Source: Marinobacter goseongensis (GTDB lineage Bacteria > Pseudomonadota > Gammaproteobacteria > Pseudomonadales > Oleiphilaceae). Taken from it: DNA of 64,000 bases. This document shows, piece by piece, positions 53,308-62,607 of this stretch. Location of the stretch: contig NZ_JAKZAI010000010.1 in NCBI RefSeq assembly GCF_023156235.1, positions 1-64,000 on the forward strand, read 5' to 3'. Position numbers and translations under genes: made by a program. Below the pieces are notes generated by a model. The model worked only from the letters and a program-made list of their open reading frames with translations. It did not search any database and was not told the DNA's origin. The stretch's first letter is position 1, and each line of letters begins with the position of its first letter.

Positions 53308-54735
53308 TCAGTCTTCCTCCCCCTCCGGATGGTCCATTCCCAACTCATTGATCTTCCGCGTTAACGTATTCCTCCCCCAGCCCAGCAAAATAGAGGCATC
53401 CCGTCGGCGACCGCCGGTATGCTTCAGGGCGGTCTCAATCATGATGCGCTCGAATTCCGGCACGGCGGTGTCCAGAATTCCCTTCCGCCCCCGCTTTAAT
53501 TCCTGTTCCGCCCAGTTACGCAGGCCTTCCTGCCAGGTCTGGCCGGTGGCCGGTGCTTCCGCCTGCTGCATCAGCTCCGGCGGCAGGTCGTCGATGTGGA
53601 CTTCGCGGCCACTGGCCATCACCGTCAGCCAGCGGCAGGTGTTTTCCAGCTGGCGGACATTGCCGGGCCAGGGCAGGGTGGTGAGGTATTCTTCCGCTTC
53701 CGGGCGTAGCAGTTTTGTTTCCACGGCCAGTTCCCGGGCTGCGCGCTTGAGGAAGTGCTCCATCAGCCGTGGGATGTCTTCGCGCCGTTCCGCCAGTTTT
53801 GGCAGGTGTACCCGGATCACGTTCAGACGGTGGAACAGGTCTTCCCGGAAGGTGCCGGCCTGGACCAGTTTCTCCAGGTCCTGGTGTGTTGCTGCAATAA
53901 TGCGTACATCCACCTTGATGGGGGTGGTGCCGCCAACCCGGTAGAACTCGCCATCCGCCAGTACCCGCAACAGCCGGGTCTGGGTGTCGGCGGGCATATC
54001 GCCAATTTCGTCCAGGAACAGGGTGCCGCCATTGGACTGCTCGAAACGTCCCTGCCTGGCGGCAGCCGCGCCGGTAAACGCGCCTTTCTCATGGCCGAAC
54101 AGCTCGGACTCGATCAGGTCCTTGGGAATGGCTGCCATGTTCAGCGCGATAAACGGGCGGCTGGCACGGGGGCTGTGGTTGTGCAGGGCCTGGGCCACCA
54201 GTTCCTTACCGGTGCCACTTTCGCCGTTAATCAGTACGGTGATGTTGGAAAGCGACAGGCGGCCAATGGCCCTGAACACCTCCTGCATGGCGGGTGCCTC
54301 GCCGATGATCTCGGTGTTACGTTGTGAGCTCTCTGCCTGGGGCTCTGACGTGGCCCGGCGCTCATGGCTGTGGGCCACAGCCCGCTTCACAAGCGCCACG
54401 GCGTCATCGACGTCAAAGGGCTTGGGCAGGTATTCAAAGGCGCCTGTCTGGTAACTGGTTACTGCACTCTCCAGATCGGAGTGGGCGGTCATGATGATGA
54501 CCGGCAGGTCAGGGTGGACCTCAACGATCTGGGAGAGCAGGGTAATGCCATCCACACCGGGCATGCGGATGTCGCTGATGATGGCGTCGGGCTGCTCGTG
54601 CTCCAGCCGCATCATGATGCTCTCGCCACTGTCGAAAACCCGGGGTTGCATACCGGCCTGGTTAAGGGCGCGCTCCAGCACCCAGCGAATACTGCGATCG
54701 TCGTCTATGATCCAGACGTTTGCCGGTTGGCTCAT
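53308..54735 (-). CDS. ntrC: Nitrogen regulation response regulator NtrC (GlnG)
   Basis: Sigma-54-dependent activator of nitrogen-assimilation genes, phosphorylated by NtrB. 475 residues from ATG 54735: receiver about 1-120 (IIDDDRS, DIRMPG), AAA+ domain about 140-380 with Walker A GESGTGKE, the sigma-54-contact loop GAFTGA and Walker B FLDEIGD, and a Fis-type helix-turn-helix at the C-terminus. The start overlaps the ntrB stop by one base (TAATG). A diverged 3' remnant of a second ntrC lies 8 kb away at 45160-45470 in the same orientation. Confidence 0.97.
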   Translation of the reverse strand: MSQPANVWIIDDDRSIRWVLERALNQAGMQPRVFDSGESIMMRLEHEQPDAIISDIRMPGVDGITLLSQIVEVHPDLPVIIMTAHSDLESAVTSYQTGAFEYLPKPFDVDDAVALVKRAVAHSHERRATSEPQAESSQRNTEIIGEAPAMQEVFRAIGRLSLSNITVLINGESGTGKELVAQALHNHSPRASRPFIALNMAAIPKDLIESELFGHEKGAFTGAAAARQGRFEQSNGGTLFLDEIGDMPADTQTRLLRVLADGEFYRVGGTTPIKVDVRIIAATHQDLEKLVQAGTFREDLFHRLNVIRVHLPKLAERREDIPRLMEHFLKRAARELAVETKLLRPEAEEYLTTLPWPGNVRQLENTCRWLTVMASGREVHIDDLPPELMQQAEAPATGQTWQEGLRNWAEQELKRGRKGILDTAVPEFERIMIETALKHTGGRRRDASILLGWGRNTLTRKINELGMDHPEGEED

Positions 54736-55826
54736 TAGTTGTCCTCCAGGGGCAGGAAGATGATGAAGTCGGTTTTGCCGGGCTCGCTCTTGCACTCAAC
54801 CAGCCCGTGGTGTTGCCCGATGATGCTCTGGGTAATCGAAAGGCCCAGACCGGTGCCGCTGGCACGGCCGCTGATCATCGGGTAGAAAATATTTTGCAAC
54901 AGCTCCGGCGGAATGCCGGGGCCGTTATCGATCACGTCAATCCGGCAGACCAGGCGATGACGCTTGTGGCCAATGGTAAATTGCCGCAGGGCGCGAGTGC
55001 GGAAGGTAATGGTGGGCGGCTCGTCACCGCTCTGTTCGGCCTGGTTTTCAAACGCCGCTTCCATGGCGTTTCGGGCAATGTTCAGGAACGCCTGAATCAG
55101 TTGCTCCTTGTCACCATAGAACTCCGGCAGGCTGGGGTCGTAGTCCCGGCGGAACTGGAGCCGCCCGCGGCTTTCGGCTTCCAGCAGGGTTTTGACCCGC
55201 TCCAGCACTTCGTGAGCGTTGGTGGGCGCCAGCTTCAGCGCTTTGTTGGGGCCGAGCATGCGGTCTACCAGAGAGCGCAGGCGGTCCGCCTCGTCGATGA
55301 TGACCTGGGTGTACTCCCGCTGGCCTTCGTCATCCAGCTCCCGGTCGAGCAACTGGGCGGCACCGCGGATGCCGCCCAGCGGGTTCTTGATCTCATGGGC
55401 CATACCACGCACCAGGATGCGGGTGGTTTCCTGTTGCGAAATAATGTCTTCCTCACGGCTGATACGGAGCAGCCGATCCCGGGGCTGAATCTCAATCAGC
55501 AATTCGTTGGGGTCGAGGCTGACCGGTGATACCGAATAGTCCACAGTGAGTCGCGTGCCGCTGGTGAGCACGAATTCCGCCTCCCGCCGGGTGTAGGAGT
55601 GCCCGTTCTCGGCCGCGGCGTGCAGTGTGGTCAGTGCGTCTTCGGAGTCCACCAGAATGTCCCGGATGGGCAGGCCCTGGCTACGGGTGTTGCTGGTTTC
55701 GAACAGGCTCTCGGCGGCCGGGTTCAGGTACTGGATACGCAGGCCATCCTCGATCACCAGAACGGCGGTGGTCAGGCTATCCAGAATGTTCTTGTAGCCG
55801 GAGGCTTTGGTTTGTAAGAGTGCCAT
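54735..55826 (-). CDS. ntrB: Nitrogen regulation sensor kinase NtrB (GlnL)
   Basis: Cytoplasmic PAS-type histidine kinase/phosphatase controlled by PII. About 363 residues from ATG 55826; ATG 55850 is an alternative start eight codons upstream. PAS domain about 12-110, H box RGMAHEIKNPLGGIRGA (His near 140), N box NIARNAMEA, G1 DNGPGIPPE and G2 GTGLGLSI. Translationally coupled to ntrC. An NtrC box lies upstream at 56059. Confidence 0.96.
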   Translation of the reverse strand: MALLQTKASGYKNILDSLTTAVLVIEDGLRIQYLNPAAESLFETSNTRSQGLPIRDILVDSEDALTTLHAAAENGHSYTRREAEFVLTSGTRLTVDYSVSPVSLDPNELLIEIQPRDRLLRISREEDIISQQETTRILVRGMAHEIKNPLGGIRGAAQLLDRELDDEGQREYTQVIIDEADRLRSLVDRMLGPNKALKLAPTNAHEVLERVKTLLEAESRGRLQFRRDYDPSLPEFYGDKEQLIQAFLNIARNAMEAAFENQAEQSGDEPPTITFRTRALRQFTIGHKRHRLVCRIDVIDNGPGIPPELLQNIFYPMISGRASGTGLGLSITQSIIGQHHGLVECKSEPGKTDFIIFLPLEDN

Positions 55827-56058
55827 GCTGCTGTCTCGATCGATTGGCATTGCTGCGTACTTCCCGGTCTTGCAACGCAGTTCTGCAAAAACTGAACCAG
55901 TTTCCGAATTCGGTTCAGTTTGCGTGCCCGCTTAACGGGCACGTGGCCCGGACAGCCTGTGCGGACGCAATTACGTAGTGCGTTTTGGCAAAGGCTGCCA
56001 GAGGGTAGCGGAAAGAGCGCCCCGTTCGTGATCAGAGTATGGCTTTTTTATGGTGCGC

Positions 56059-56078
56059 GCGCACTATACTGGTGCGCA
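56059..56078. promoter_or_regulatory. NtrC-binding site upstream of ntrBC
   Basis: GCGCACTATACTGGTGCGCA contains GCACTA-N3-TGGTGC, a full match to the NtrC consensus GCACYA-N3-TGGTGC and very close to the E. coli glnA site. On the minus strand it contains TATAGT, a possible -10. NtrC binding could therefore repress ntrBC, as at E. coli glnLp. The surrounding 266-base gap (55827-56092) also has a GTGCCCG/CGGGCAC hairpin and no clear sigma-54 promoter. Confidence 0.8.
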
Positions 56079-56092
56079 CAGACTTTGGTGGG

Positions 56093-56617
56093 TCAGTTAT
56101 TGACGGAGGGACGATGAATAGTAAAGCGGATGGATTCGCCGGATTTTACCTGAACACCCTTCTCGTCGATGATGTTGACGCCGGCGTTGTGGGTGCCGCG
56201 AAATACATTGCGAACCGTGACGGTGTCGGAAGCCGTCTGGCCGACGGGCTGGCCATCGAGCGTTACCTCATAGCGATGGCCTCTTTTCAGCGCAGGCTCA
56301 CTGGCCACCCGGAAGGCCACATCCCCACTGCCACTGTGGAATGCCTCGTCGTCATTGGGGGCAATAATGCGCACGCTGTCGTAGGCGGCACCTTCCTCTT
56401 GCACCTGCCGCTTCAGCCTCTCAGGCTCCTGAACATCTGCCGGCTTTGGCAGCGTGACGGTGGTGACAGGCTTGACCTTGACCTCCTCTGCTCCGTCTGA
56501 CGGCTCATCAGAGAAGGTGACGTTGCCTTGGGCATCGACGTTGCGGTAGACCTCCGCGAGGGCCGGGGCGGCACCGATGAGAAAAATGCCAACAAAGATT
56601 CCAAGCCGTATGTTCAT
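56093..56617 (-). CDS. DUF4124 domain-containing periplasmic protein
   Basis: A 174-residue exported protein: signal peptide about 1-21 (APALA), then the DUF4124 start EVYRNVDAQGNVTFSDEP (about 22-39), and a C-terminal beta-type domain with NVFRGTHNAGVNIIDEKG. The role is unknown; a DUF4124 gene between glnA and ntrB is usual in Pseudomonas- and Marinobacter-type genomes. Its stop lies 15 bases from the ntrBC-proximal NtrC box. Confidence 0.85.
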   Translation of the reverse strand: MNIRLGIFVGIFLIGAAPALAEVYRNVDAQGNVTFSDEPSDGAEEVKVKPVTTVTLPKPADVQEPERLKRQVQEEGAAYDSVRIIAPNDDEAFHSGSGDVAFRVASEPALKRGHRYEVTLDGQPVGQTASDTVTVRNVFRGTHNAGVNIIDEKGVQVKSGESIRFTIHRPSVNN

Positions 56618-56739
56618 GCCACTAACCTGTTATTGGGGTTTGATTCGATTATCAGTCGCCGGCGGTGGGTTTTCAACGGTCTCTCGGGTTCAAAGAGTTA
56701 CATATCGTTAAGGGCCGCAGTGACTGTGTCGTAGCTCAC

Positions 56740-56769
56740 AAAAAAAGCCCCGCCGGAGCGGGGCTTTTT
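56740..56769 (-). terminator. glnA terminator
   Basis: On the minus strand, AAAAAGCCCCGC pairs with GCGGGGC (loop TCCG) and is followed by a run of seven T residues. It separates glnA from the DUF4124 gene, so the two are probably transcribed separately or with partial read-through. Confidence 0.9.
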
Positions 56770-56817
56770 CGCGGAATGACCCGAGAGTCATTCCTTACCT
56801 GTCGACAGCAGCCGCTG

Positions 56818-58221
56818 TTAGCAGGAGTAGTACAGCTCGAACTCGACCGGGTGAGTGGTCATGTTGATGCGCTCAACTTCGCCACGCTTCAGATCGATGT
56901 AGCCGCCGATCATGTCTTCGGTGAACACGCCACCGCGGGTCAGGAACTCGTGGTCGGCTTCCAGGCAGTCCAGAGCTTCCGCCAGGGTTTCTGCAACCTT
57001 CGGAATGTTCAGAGCTTCTTCCTTCGGCAGGTCGTACAGATCCTTGTCCATAGCATCGCCAGGGTGGATCTTGTTCTGAATGCCGTCGAGGCCGGCCATC
57101 ATCAGCGCGGCGAATGCCAGGTACGGGTTGGCTGACGGGTCAGGGAAGCGAACTTCGATACGACGCGCCTTCGGGCTGTTCACGTACGGGATACGGATCG
57201 AAGCGGAGCGGTTGCGGGCAGAGTAGGCCAGCATAACCGGAGCTTCGAAGCCCGGAACCAGACGCTTGTAGGAGTTGGTGGAGCTGTTGGTGAAGGCGTT
57301 GATAGCCTTGGCGTGCTTGATCACACCGCCGATGTAGTACAGGGCAGATTCGCTCAGGCCCGCGTAGCTGTCGCCGGCAAACAGGTTTTTGCCGTCTTTG
57401 CTCAGGGACATGTGAACGTGCATGCCGGAACCGTTGTCACCAACCACCGGCTTGGGCATGAACGTCGCTGTTTTGCCGTAAGCGTGAGCGACGTTATGTA
57501 CGCAGTACTTGAGGATCTGAACTTCGTCAGCCTTCTTGGTCAGGGTGTTGGCGCCAACGCCGATTTCACACTGGCCAGCAGTACCGACCTCGTGGTGATG
57601 AACCTCGATGTCCAGGCCCATGGATTCCATGGCTGCACACATGGCGCCACGCAGGTCATGCAGGCTGTCGACCGGCGGAACCGGGAAGTAGCCGCCTTTG
57701 ACGCCCGGGCGGTGACCGATGTTGTTGCGATCGAAATCTTCGCCGGAAACCCACGCCGCTTCTTCAGAGTAGAGCTCGTACATGGAGCCCTGCATATCGG
57801 TCTTCCACTTGGCTGAATCGAAGACAAAGAACTCGGGCTCGGGACCAAACAGCGCGCCATCGGCAATGCCGGTGGACTTCAGATACTCTTCGGCACGACG
57901 TGCAACGGAGCGCGGGTCACGCTCATAACCCTGCATGGTTGAAGGTTCAACGATGTCGCAGGTGATGTTCAGCGTGGTTTCTTCGGTGAACGGATCAAGA
58001 ACAGATGTACTGTCGTCCGGCATCAGGATCATGTCGGATTCGTTGATGCCTTTCCAGCCGGCAATGGAGGAGCCGTCGAACATCTTGCCATCCGTGAAGA
58101 AGTCGTCGTTCACTTCGCTGGCGGGCAGGGTCACGTGCTGCTCTTTACCGCGGCTGTCGGTGAAACGCAGGTCAACCCATTTGACTTCGTGTTCTTTGAT
58201 CAAATCAACTGTCTTGGACAT
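56818..58221 (-). CDS. glnA: Glutamine synthetase, type I
   Basis: Makes glutamine from glutamate, ammonia and ATP; forms a dodecamer. 467 residues from ATG 58221 ([20 protein letters not shown]). Active-site stretches are [17 protein letters not shown] and [10 protein letters not shown]. The adenylylation site is present as DLYDLPKEE (Tyr near 396), so activity is likely controlled by GlnE. The open frame extends to 58332 without homology. Upstream lie a sigma-54 promoter and several NtrC boxes. Confidence 0.98.
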   Translation of the reverse strand: MSKTVDLIKEHEVKWVDLRFTDSRGKEQHVTLPASEVNDDFFTDGKMFDGSSIAGWKGINESDMILMPDDSTSVLDPFTEETTLNITCDIVEPSTMQGYERDPRSVARRAEEYLKSTGIADGALFGPEPEFFVFDSAKWKTDMQGSMYELYSEEAAWVSGEDFDRNNIGHRPGVKGGYFPVPPVDSLHDLRGAMCAAMESMGLDIEVHHHEVGTAGQCEIGVGANTLTKKADEVQILKYCVHNVAHAYGKTATFMPKPVVGDNGSGMHVHMSLSKDGKNLFAGDSYAGLSESALYYIGGVIKHAKAINAFTNSSTNSYKRLVPGFEAPVMLAYSARNRSASIRIPYVNSPKARRIEVRFPDPSANPYLAFAALMMAGLDGIQNKIHPGDAMDKDLYDLPKEEALNIPKVAETLAEALDCLEADHEFLTRGGVFTEDMIGGYIDLKRGEVERINMTTHPVEFELYYSC

Positions 58222-58374
58222 GTGCATGCTCCATCGTGTTACCCGCTGCGCGGGTGATTTCATGTTCGTTATGCCGGATCGTTCAGCGACGCTGACTTCC
58301 GATCTGTTATTGAGGTCGGGGCAGCTTACCAAAAGCGGCGGCGTCTTACCTTCAAAATCGGCTGTCTCAGGTCA

Positions 58375-58390
58375 AGCAATTGCCTTGCCA
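58375..58390 (-). promoter_or_regulatory. Sigma-54 promoter of glnA
   Basis: On the minus strand TGGCAAGGCAATTGCT matches TGGCAC-N5-TTGCW, with GG and GC separated by exactly ten bases. The expected transcription start is near 58365, about 145 bases before the glnA start codon. Confidence 0.88.
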
Positions 58391-58475
58391 ATTTGAGTCA
58401 TGTGCGCCAGAACAGCGCAACTGCAAGGAGTTCGGCCTTTTTTGGCGCGCATAGGTTCGCTGCTGCCGTCCCTCT

Positions 58476-58533
58476 GCACTTCATTGGTGCGTCATGTTGG
58501 TGCGCCAGGCGTGAGCATGACCCAAATTAGTGC
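58476..58533. promoter_or_regulatory. NtrC-binding sites (enhancer) upstream of glnA
   Basis: Three NtrC-like sites: 58476-58490 (GCACTT-CAT-TGGTGC, one mismatch), 58489-58503 (two mismatches, overlapping the first) and 58519-58533 (two mismatches). They lie about 118-161 bases upstream of the predicted sigma-54 start, the spacing seen at E. coli glnA. The rest of the 469-base gap to typA holds no gene; TATACT at 58592 may be the typA -10. Confidence 0.8.
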
Positions 58534-58690
58534 GCAGGTCGAATTGAGCGAATAGGCGTTTTTCTTCATATTAACGACATCGAGTTTTCGATATACTGCG
58601 CGCCGCTTCATTTATACCCTGCTGCTTTTCGGATGCCAAATCGGGAAATACTTTGCAGGGAAGCTCCGTACATGCCGCAGGATTATTTTT

Positions 58691-60502
58691 GTGATTGAAA
58701 AACTTCGTAATATCGCCATTATCGCCCACGTTGACCACGGTAAAACCACCCTGGTTGACCAGTTGCTCCGTCAGTCGGGCACACTGGATCGTAAAGAGCT
58801 CGAAAGTGAGCGGGTGATGGATTCCAACGACCAGGAAAAAGAACGTGGCATTACCATCCTGGCCAAGAACACCGCACTGAAATGGAATGGCTACGACATC
58901 AACATCGTAGACACCCCGGGCCACGCCGATTTCGGTGGCGAGGTGGAGCGGGTCATGAGCATGGTCGACTGCGTACTGCTGGTGGTCGACTCCATCGATG
59001 GCCCGATGCCGCAAACCCGCTTCGTGACGCAGAAAGCGTTCGATGCCGGCCTTCACCCGATTGTTGTGGTCAACAAGATTGACCGCCCGGGCGCTCGTCC
59101 GGACTGGGTCGTTGATCAGGTGTTTGATCTGTTCGACAACCTCGGTGCCACCGACGAACAGCTCGATTTTCCGATCGTGTACGCCAGCGCCCTGAACGGT
59201 ATTGCCGGCATGGATCACGAAAAGCTGGACGACAACATGGACGCGGTATTCCAGGCCATCGTTGACCACGTTCCGGCGCCTGCCGTCAATCTGGATGGCC
59301 CGTTCCAGATGCAGATTTCCCAGTTGGACTACAACAGCTTCCTGGGCGTGATCGGCATCGGCCGTATTACGCGTGGCAAGATCAAGACCAACTCCCCGGT
59401 AACCGCGATTGGCGCTGACGGCAAGAAGCGCCAGGGCCGGATTCTCAAGATCATGGGGCACTCGGGTCTGCAGCGCGTTGAAGTGGAAGAGGCTCAGGCC
59501 GGCGATATCGTCTGTGTCAGCGGTCTGGATGAGCTGTACATCTCTGACACCCTCTGTGATCAGAGCAGTGTTGAGGCCCTGCCTCCGCTGACGGTGGACG
59601 AGCCAACAGTATCCATGACGTTCCAGGTCAATGATTCGCCCTTCTGCGGCAAGGAAGGCAAGTTCGTCACCAGCCGCAACATCAAGGAGCGCCTGGAGAA
59701 AGAATTGCTGCACAACGTGGCGCTGCGTGTGGAAGAAGGCGACTCCGCGGACAAGTTCAAGGTGTCTGGCCGCGGTGAGCTGCACCTGTCGGTTCTGATC
59801 GAGAACATGCGCCGCGAGAATTTCGAGCTGGCCGTCGGACGGCCGGAAGTGGTCATTCGTGAGATCGACGGTGTCAAGCAGGAGCCTTACGAAAACGTGA
59901 TCGTTGACATCGAAGAGCAGCATCAGGGTGCTCTGATGGAGCAGATGGGGCTTCGTAAGGGTGACATGACCAACATGATTCCGGATGGCAAGGGTCGTAT
60001 GCGTCTGGAGTACACCATCCCGGCTCGTGGCCTGATCGGTTTCCGGAACTCGTTCCTGACCATGACCTCCGGTTCCGGCATTCTGACGTCCACGTTCAGC
60101 CATTACGGTCCGATCAAGGGTGGTGACGTGACCAATCGCCAGAACGGCGTACTGGTGTCCATGGCGACCGGCACTGCTTTGACTTACTCTCTGGAGACCC
60201 TGCAGAGCCGCGGCAAGCTGTTCCTTGATCCGGGCCAGGAAATCTACGAGGGCCAGCTGTGCGGTATCCACAGCCGTGATAACGATCTGGTGGTGAACCC
60301 CACCAAGGGCAAGAAGCTGGACAACATGCGTGCGTCCGGTAAGGACGAGGTGATTGCTCTGGTACCGCCGATCAAGTTCACCCTCGAGCAGGCGCTGGAA
60401 TTTATCGACGACGATGAGCTGGTAGAAGTCACGCCGAAGTCGGTCCGTTTGCGCAAGAAACTGCTGACCGAGAACGAGCGCAAGCGCGCGAACAAGAAGT
60501 AA
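58691..60502 (+). CDS. typA: Ribosome-associated GTPase TypA/BipA
   Basis: Translational GTPase related to EF-G that helps 50S assembly and stress or cold growth. 603 residues from GTG 58691 ([20 protein letters not shown]). Other motifs are [23 protein letters not shown] and NKIDRPGA. The C-terminal TypA-specific domain ends in Lys/Arg-rich KRANKK. Divergent from glnA, as in Pseudomonas. Confidence 0.97.
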   Translation: MIEKLRNIAIIAHVDHGKTTLVDQLLRQSGTLDRKELESERVMDSNDQEKERGITILAKNTALKWNGYDINIVDTPGHADFGGEVERVMSMVDCVLLVVDSIDGPMPQTRFVTQKAFDAGLHPIVVVNKIDRPGARPDWVVDQVFDLFDNLGATDEQLDFPIVYASALNGIAGMDHEKLDDNMDAVFQAIVDHVPAPAVNLDGPFQMQISQLDYNSFLGVIGIGRITRGKIKTNSPVTAIGADGKKRQGRILKIMGHSGLQRVEVEEAQAGDIVCVSGLDELYISDTLCDQSSVEALPPLTVDEPTVSMTFQVNDSPFCGKEGKFVTSRNIKERLEKELLHNVALRVEEGDSADKFKVSGRGELHLSVLIENMRRENFELAVGRPEVVIREIDGVKQEPYENVIVDIEEQHQGALMEQMGLRKGDMTNMIPDGKGRMRLEYTIPARGLIGFRNSFLTMTSGSGILTSTFSHYGPIKGGDVTNRQNGVLVSMATGTALTYSLETLQSRGKLFLDPGQEIYEGQLCGIHSRDNDLVVNPTKGKKLDNMRASGKDEVIALVPPIKFTLEQALEFIDDDELVEVTPKSVRLRKKLLTENERKRANKK

Positions 60503-60515
60503 GCAGCGTTCGGCG

Positions 60516-60554
60516 AAAAAAAGGGCGGGCCAGAAATGGCCCGCCCTTTTTTTT
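60516..60554 (+). terminator. typA terminator
   Basis: AAAAAAAGGGCGGGCCA pairs with TGGCCCGCCCTTTTTTTT around a GAAA loop, just after typA. The A run on the left also makes it effective leftward. Confidence 0.95.
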
Positions 60555-60598
60555 AACTTCAGCTACACTCCGGGTATACCTTCGTCCCGGAGCCCCCG

Positions 60599-61561
60599 AT
60601 GCTCACGCTGTACCCAGACATCAAGCCCAACGCCCAGCACCGAATTGCGGTGGATCCGCCGCATGAATTGTACGTCGAAGAAAGCGGTAATCCACAAGGC
60701 ATGCCGGTGCTGGTAGTGCATGGCGGGCCCGGTGGCGGGTGTGAGGATTATCATCGCCGCTTCTTCGATGCGGAGCGCTACCGCATTATTTTGATGGACT
60801 AGCGCGGAGCTGGACGATCAACCCCCCTCGCCGAACTGGGAGGCAACAGCACCGACCGGCTGGTATCGGATATGGAAGCGGTTCGCACCTTTCTGGGTAT
60901 CGAGCGCTGGCTGCTGTTCGGCGGCAGCTGGGGTTCCACGCTCAGTCTGGTGTACGCCCAGGCGTTTCCCGAGCGGGTTCTTGGTTTGGTGTTGCGGGGA
61001 ATCTTTCTGTGCCGCCCGAGAGACATACACTGGTTCTACCAGGAGGGTGCCAGCCGGATTTTCCCGGATTACTGGGAGGATTTCCTCGCGCCCATTCCCG
61101 AAGACGAACGCGGCGATCTGGTGTCTGCTTACTACAGACGGTTGACCAGCAGCAACGAGCTTGAGCAGATTCAGGCGGCCAAGGCCTGGTCAATCTGGGA
61201 GGGCCGTTGTGCCACTCTGCATCCGAATCCGCGCGTGGTTGAGCATTTCGGCCATCCCCACGTTGCCATTGCATTGGCGCGGATCGAGTGCCACTACTTC
61301 ATGAATCAGGCGTTCCTTGAGCCTGATCAGATCGTGCGTGACGCCGGCAGACTCGCCGGTATTCCTGGCGTCATTGTGCATGGGCGCTATGACATGGTGT
61401 GCCCGCTGGATAACGCCCTTGCGCTGACGGCAGCCTGGCCAGGAGCCGACTTGAGAATTATCCGTGACGCGGGCCATTCGGCGTCGGAGCCGGCCATCAT
61501 TGACGCGCTTATCCGCGGCGTGGATGAAGTGGCCGCCGACGTGAATGGGACGTTAGCCTGA
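60599..61561 (+). pseudogene. pip: Prolyl aminopeptidase gene with in-frame amber stop
   Basis: The frame encodes a complete 320-codon proline iminopeptidase (alpha/beta hydrolase, removes N-terminal Pro) except that codon 68 is TAG (60800-60802). It falls in the conserved DQRG(A/S)GRS motif, where CAG for Gln is expected, so one C-to-T change explains it. Before it lies the oxyanion motif HGGPGGG; after it GGSWGSTLSLVYA with the nucleophile Ser, and the C-terminal Asp/His (GRYDMVCP, AGHSASEP). The downstream part alone, from ATG 60872, would lack the oxyanion loop and be inactive. It may be a true pseudogene, a sequencing error, or read by a suppressor tRNA. The pip-dtd pairing is conserved in Pseudomonas. 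Confidence 0.88.
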
Positions 61562-61643
61562 ATTGCACCTTCGGGGGTTGCGGTCCTGTAACCCCATGGA
61601 TACACTCTTGCAACTTGTTAATGGTCCTTCCACAGGGAGTTAG

Positions 61644-62081
61644 ATGAAAGGGCTTATCCAGCGTGTATCCAGTGCCAGTGTTTCCGTAGACGGGCAAATC
61701 ATTGCTGACATACCTCAGGGGCTTTTGCTGCTGCTGGGTATGGAGCGTGGTGACGGCCCTGAACAGGTTGAGGCGCTGGCCAGAAAGATCGTCAATTACC
61801 GCGTTTTCTCCGATGACCAGGGACGGATGAATCGAAGCCTGCTGGACATCAGTGGCGCACTTCTTGTGGTTCCCCAGTTTACCCTTGCGGCTGATACCGG
61901 CTCCGGTACCCGGCCCGGTTTTTCTTCAGCGGCACCCCCCGAGCTTGCCGATACTCTGTTTCTTCAGTTTCTGGAGGTGGCTGGCAGCCTCTTGCCCGGC
62001 GCTCGTATCGAGCGTGGGCAGTTCGGAGCAGACATGAAAGTGGCGTTGGTTAATGACGGGCCAGTCACTTTTATGCTGTAG
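61644..62081 (+). CDS. dtd: D-aminoacyl-tRNA deacylase
   Basis: Removes D-amino acids and glycine mischarged on tRNA. 145 residues with MKGLIQRVSSASV and the C-terminal Gly-cisPro motif in NDGPVTFML. The usual SQFTLAAD motif reads PQFTLAAD, with Pro in place of Ser. GGGAG lies upstream of ATG 61644. Length is normal. Confidence 0.93.
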   Translation: MKGLIQRVSSASVSVDGQIIADIPQGLLLLLGMERGDGPEQVEALARKIVNYRVFSDDQGRMNRSLLDISGALLVVPQFTLAADTGSGTRPGFSSAAPPELADTLFLQFLEVAGSLLPGARIERGQFGADMKVALVNDGPVTFML

Positions 62082-62112
62082 GTGGGAGGCAGTTCCTGAA
62101 ATGCATCTCATT

Positions 62113-62161
62113 CCGCACCATAATTGCGCGCGGCCGATGATGGCGAACCTGAATGGTGCGG
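62113..62161. repeat. Inverted repeat in the dtd-porin spacer
   Basis: CCGCACCAT (62113-62121) and ATGGTGCGG (62153-62161), a 9-bp perfect inverted repeat 31 bases apart. It lies in the 526-base gene-free region 62082-62607, which is AT-rich towards its right and holds no gene I can support. The GCACCA/TGGTGC arms recall NtrC half-sites but the spacing is wrong; it could also be a large hairpin after dtd. Confidence 0.4.
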
Positions 62162-62480
62162 CCAGAGTGCGAAATCAGGCGGGTTATACCTCCGGTTTTC
62201 AGGGGTTCGATTTTTAATTGTCTGATTAAAAAGATTATTTAATATTCTGGCCCCGGACTTGAAGGGTTGGCGGGATACAAAGGAAAGACCAAACAAGAAT
62301 ATCGATGCCGTAAATACGCACCAAAAAAGCTAAAAAGCGGTCGTTAAAAATTTGCAAAACTAAAATGGTTGTATTAAAGCAGGTTCATCATGCAGCGCTT
62401 TAACTTATCAGGGTAAGCTATTGAGCTGTAACGATCCGAAGTTTTTCGGGGCGAACAAAAACTGAAAAAATGTTAGCTGC

Positions 62481-62498
62481 GTGTCATCAAACTGACAT
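62481..62498 (+). promoter_or_regulatory. Pho box upstream of the porin gene
   Basis: GTGTCATCAAACTGACAT matches 15 of 18 positions of the PhoB consensus CTGTCATAWAWCTGTCAY. A possible -10, CAAAAT (62509-62514), follows after ten bases, the spacing used at PhoB-activated promoters. The porin start is 110 bases downstream. Confidence 0.65.
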
Positions 62499-62607
62499 GG
62501 AAGCTGCACAAAATAAGGCTCTGACCAGCCTGCCTGGTGAAAGTCTCAAGAACGGGATCTGAACCCGTCGCTAAAACCTGAGTTAACTCAATAAAGGAAG
62601 ACGCAAC

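Noticed and set aside
55986-56000. TGGCAAAGGCTGCCA as a sigma-54 promoter for ntrBC
   Set aside because: It has TGGCA and TGCC elements, but GG and GC are only eight bases apart on the minus strand instead of ten.
58571-60271. 566-codon minus-strand open frame opposite typA
   Set aside because: Antisense shadow of a highly conserved GTPase gene with no independent evidence.
60872-61561. The second half of pip as a separate 229-residue hydrolase
   Set aside because: It lacks the HGGPGG oxyanion motif and the first strands of the alpha/beta hydrolase fold; it continues the same frame after the TAG codon.
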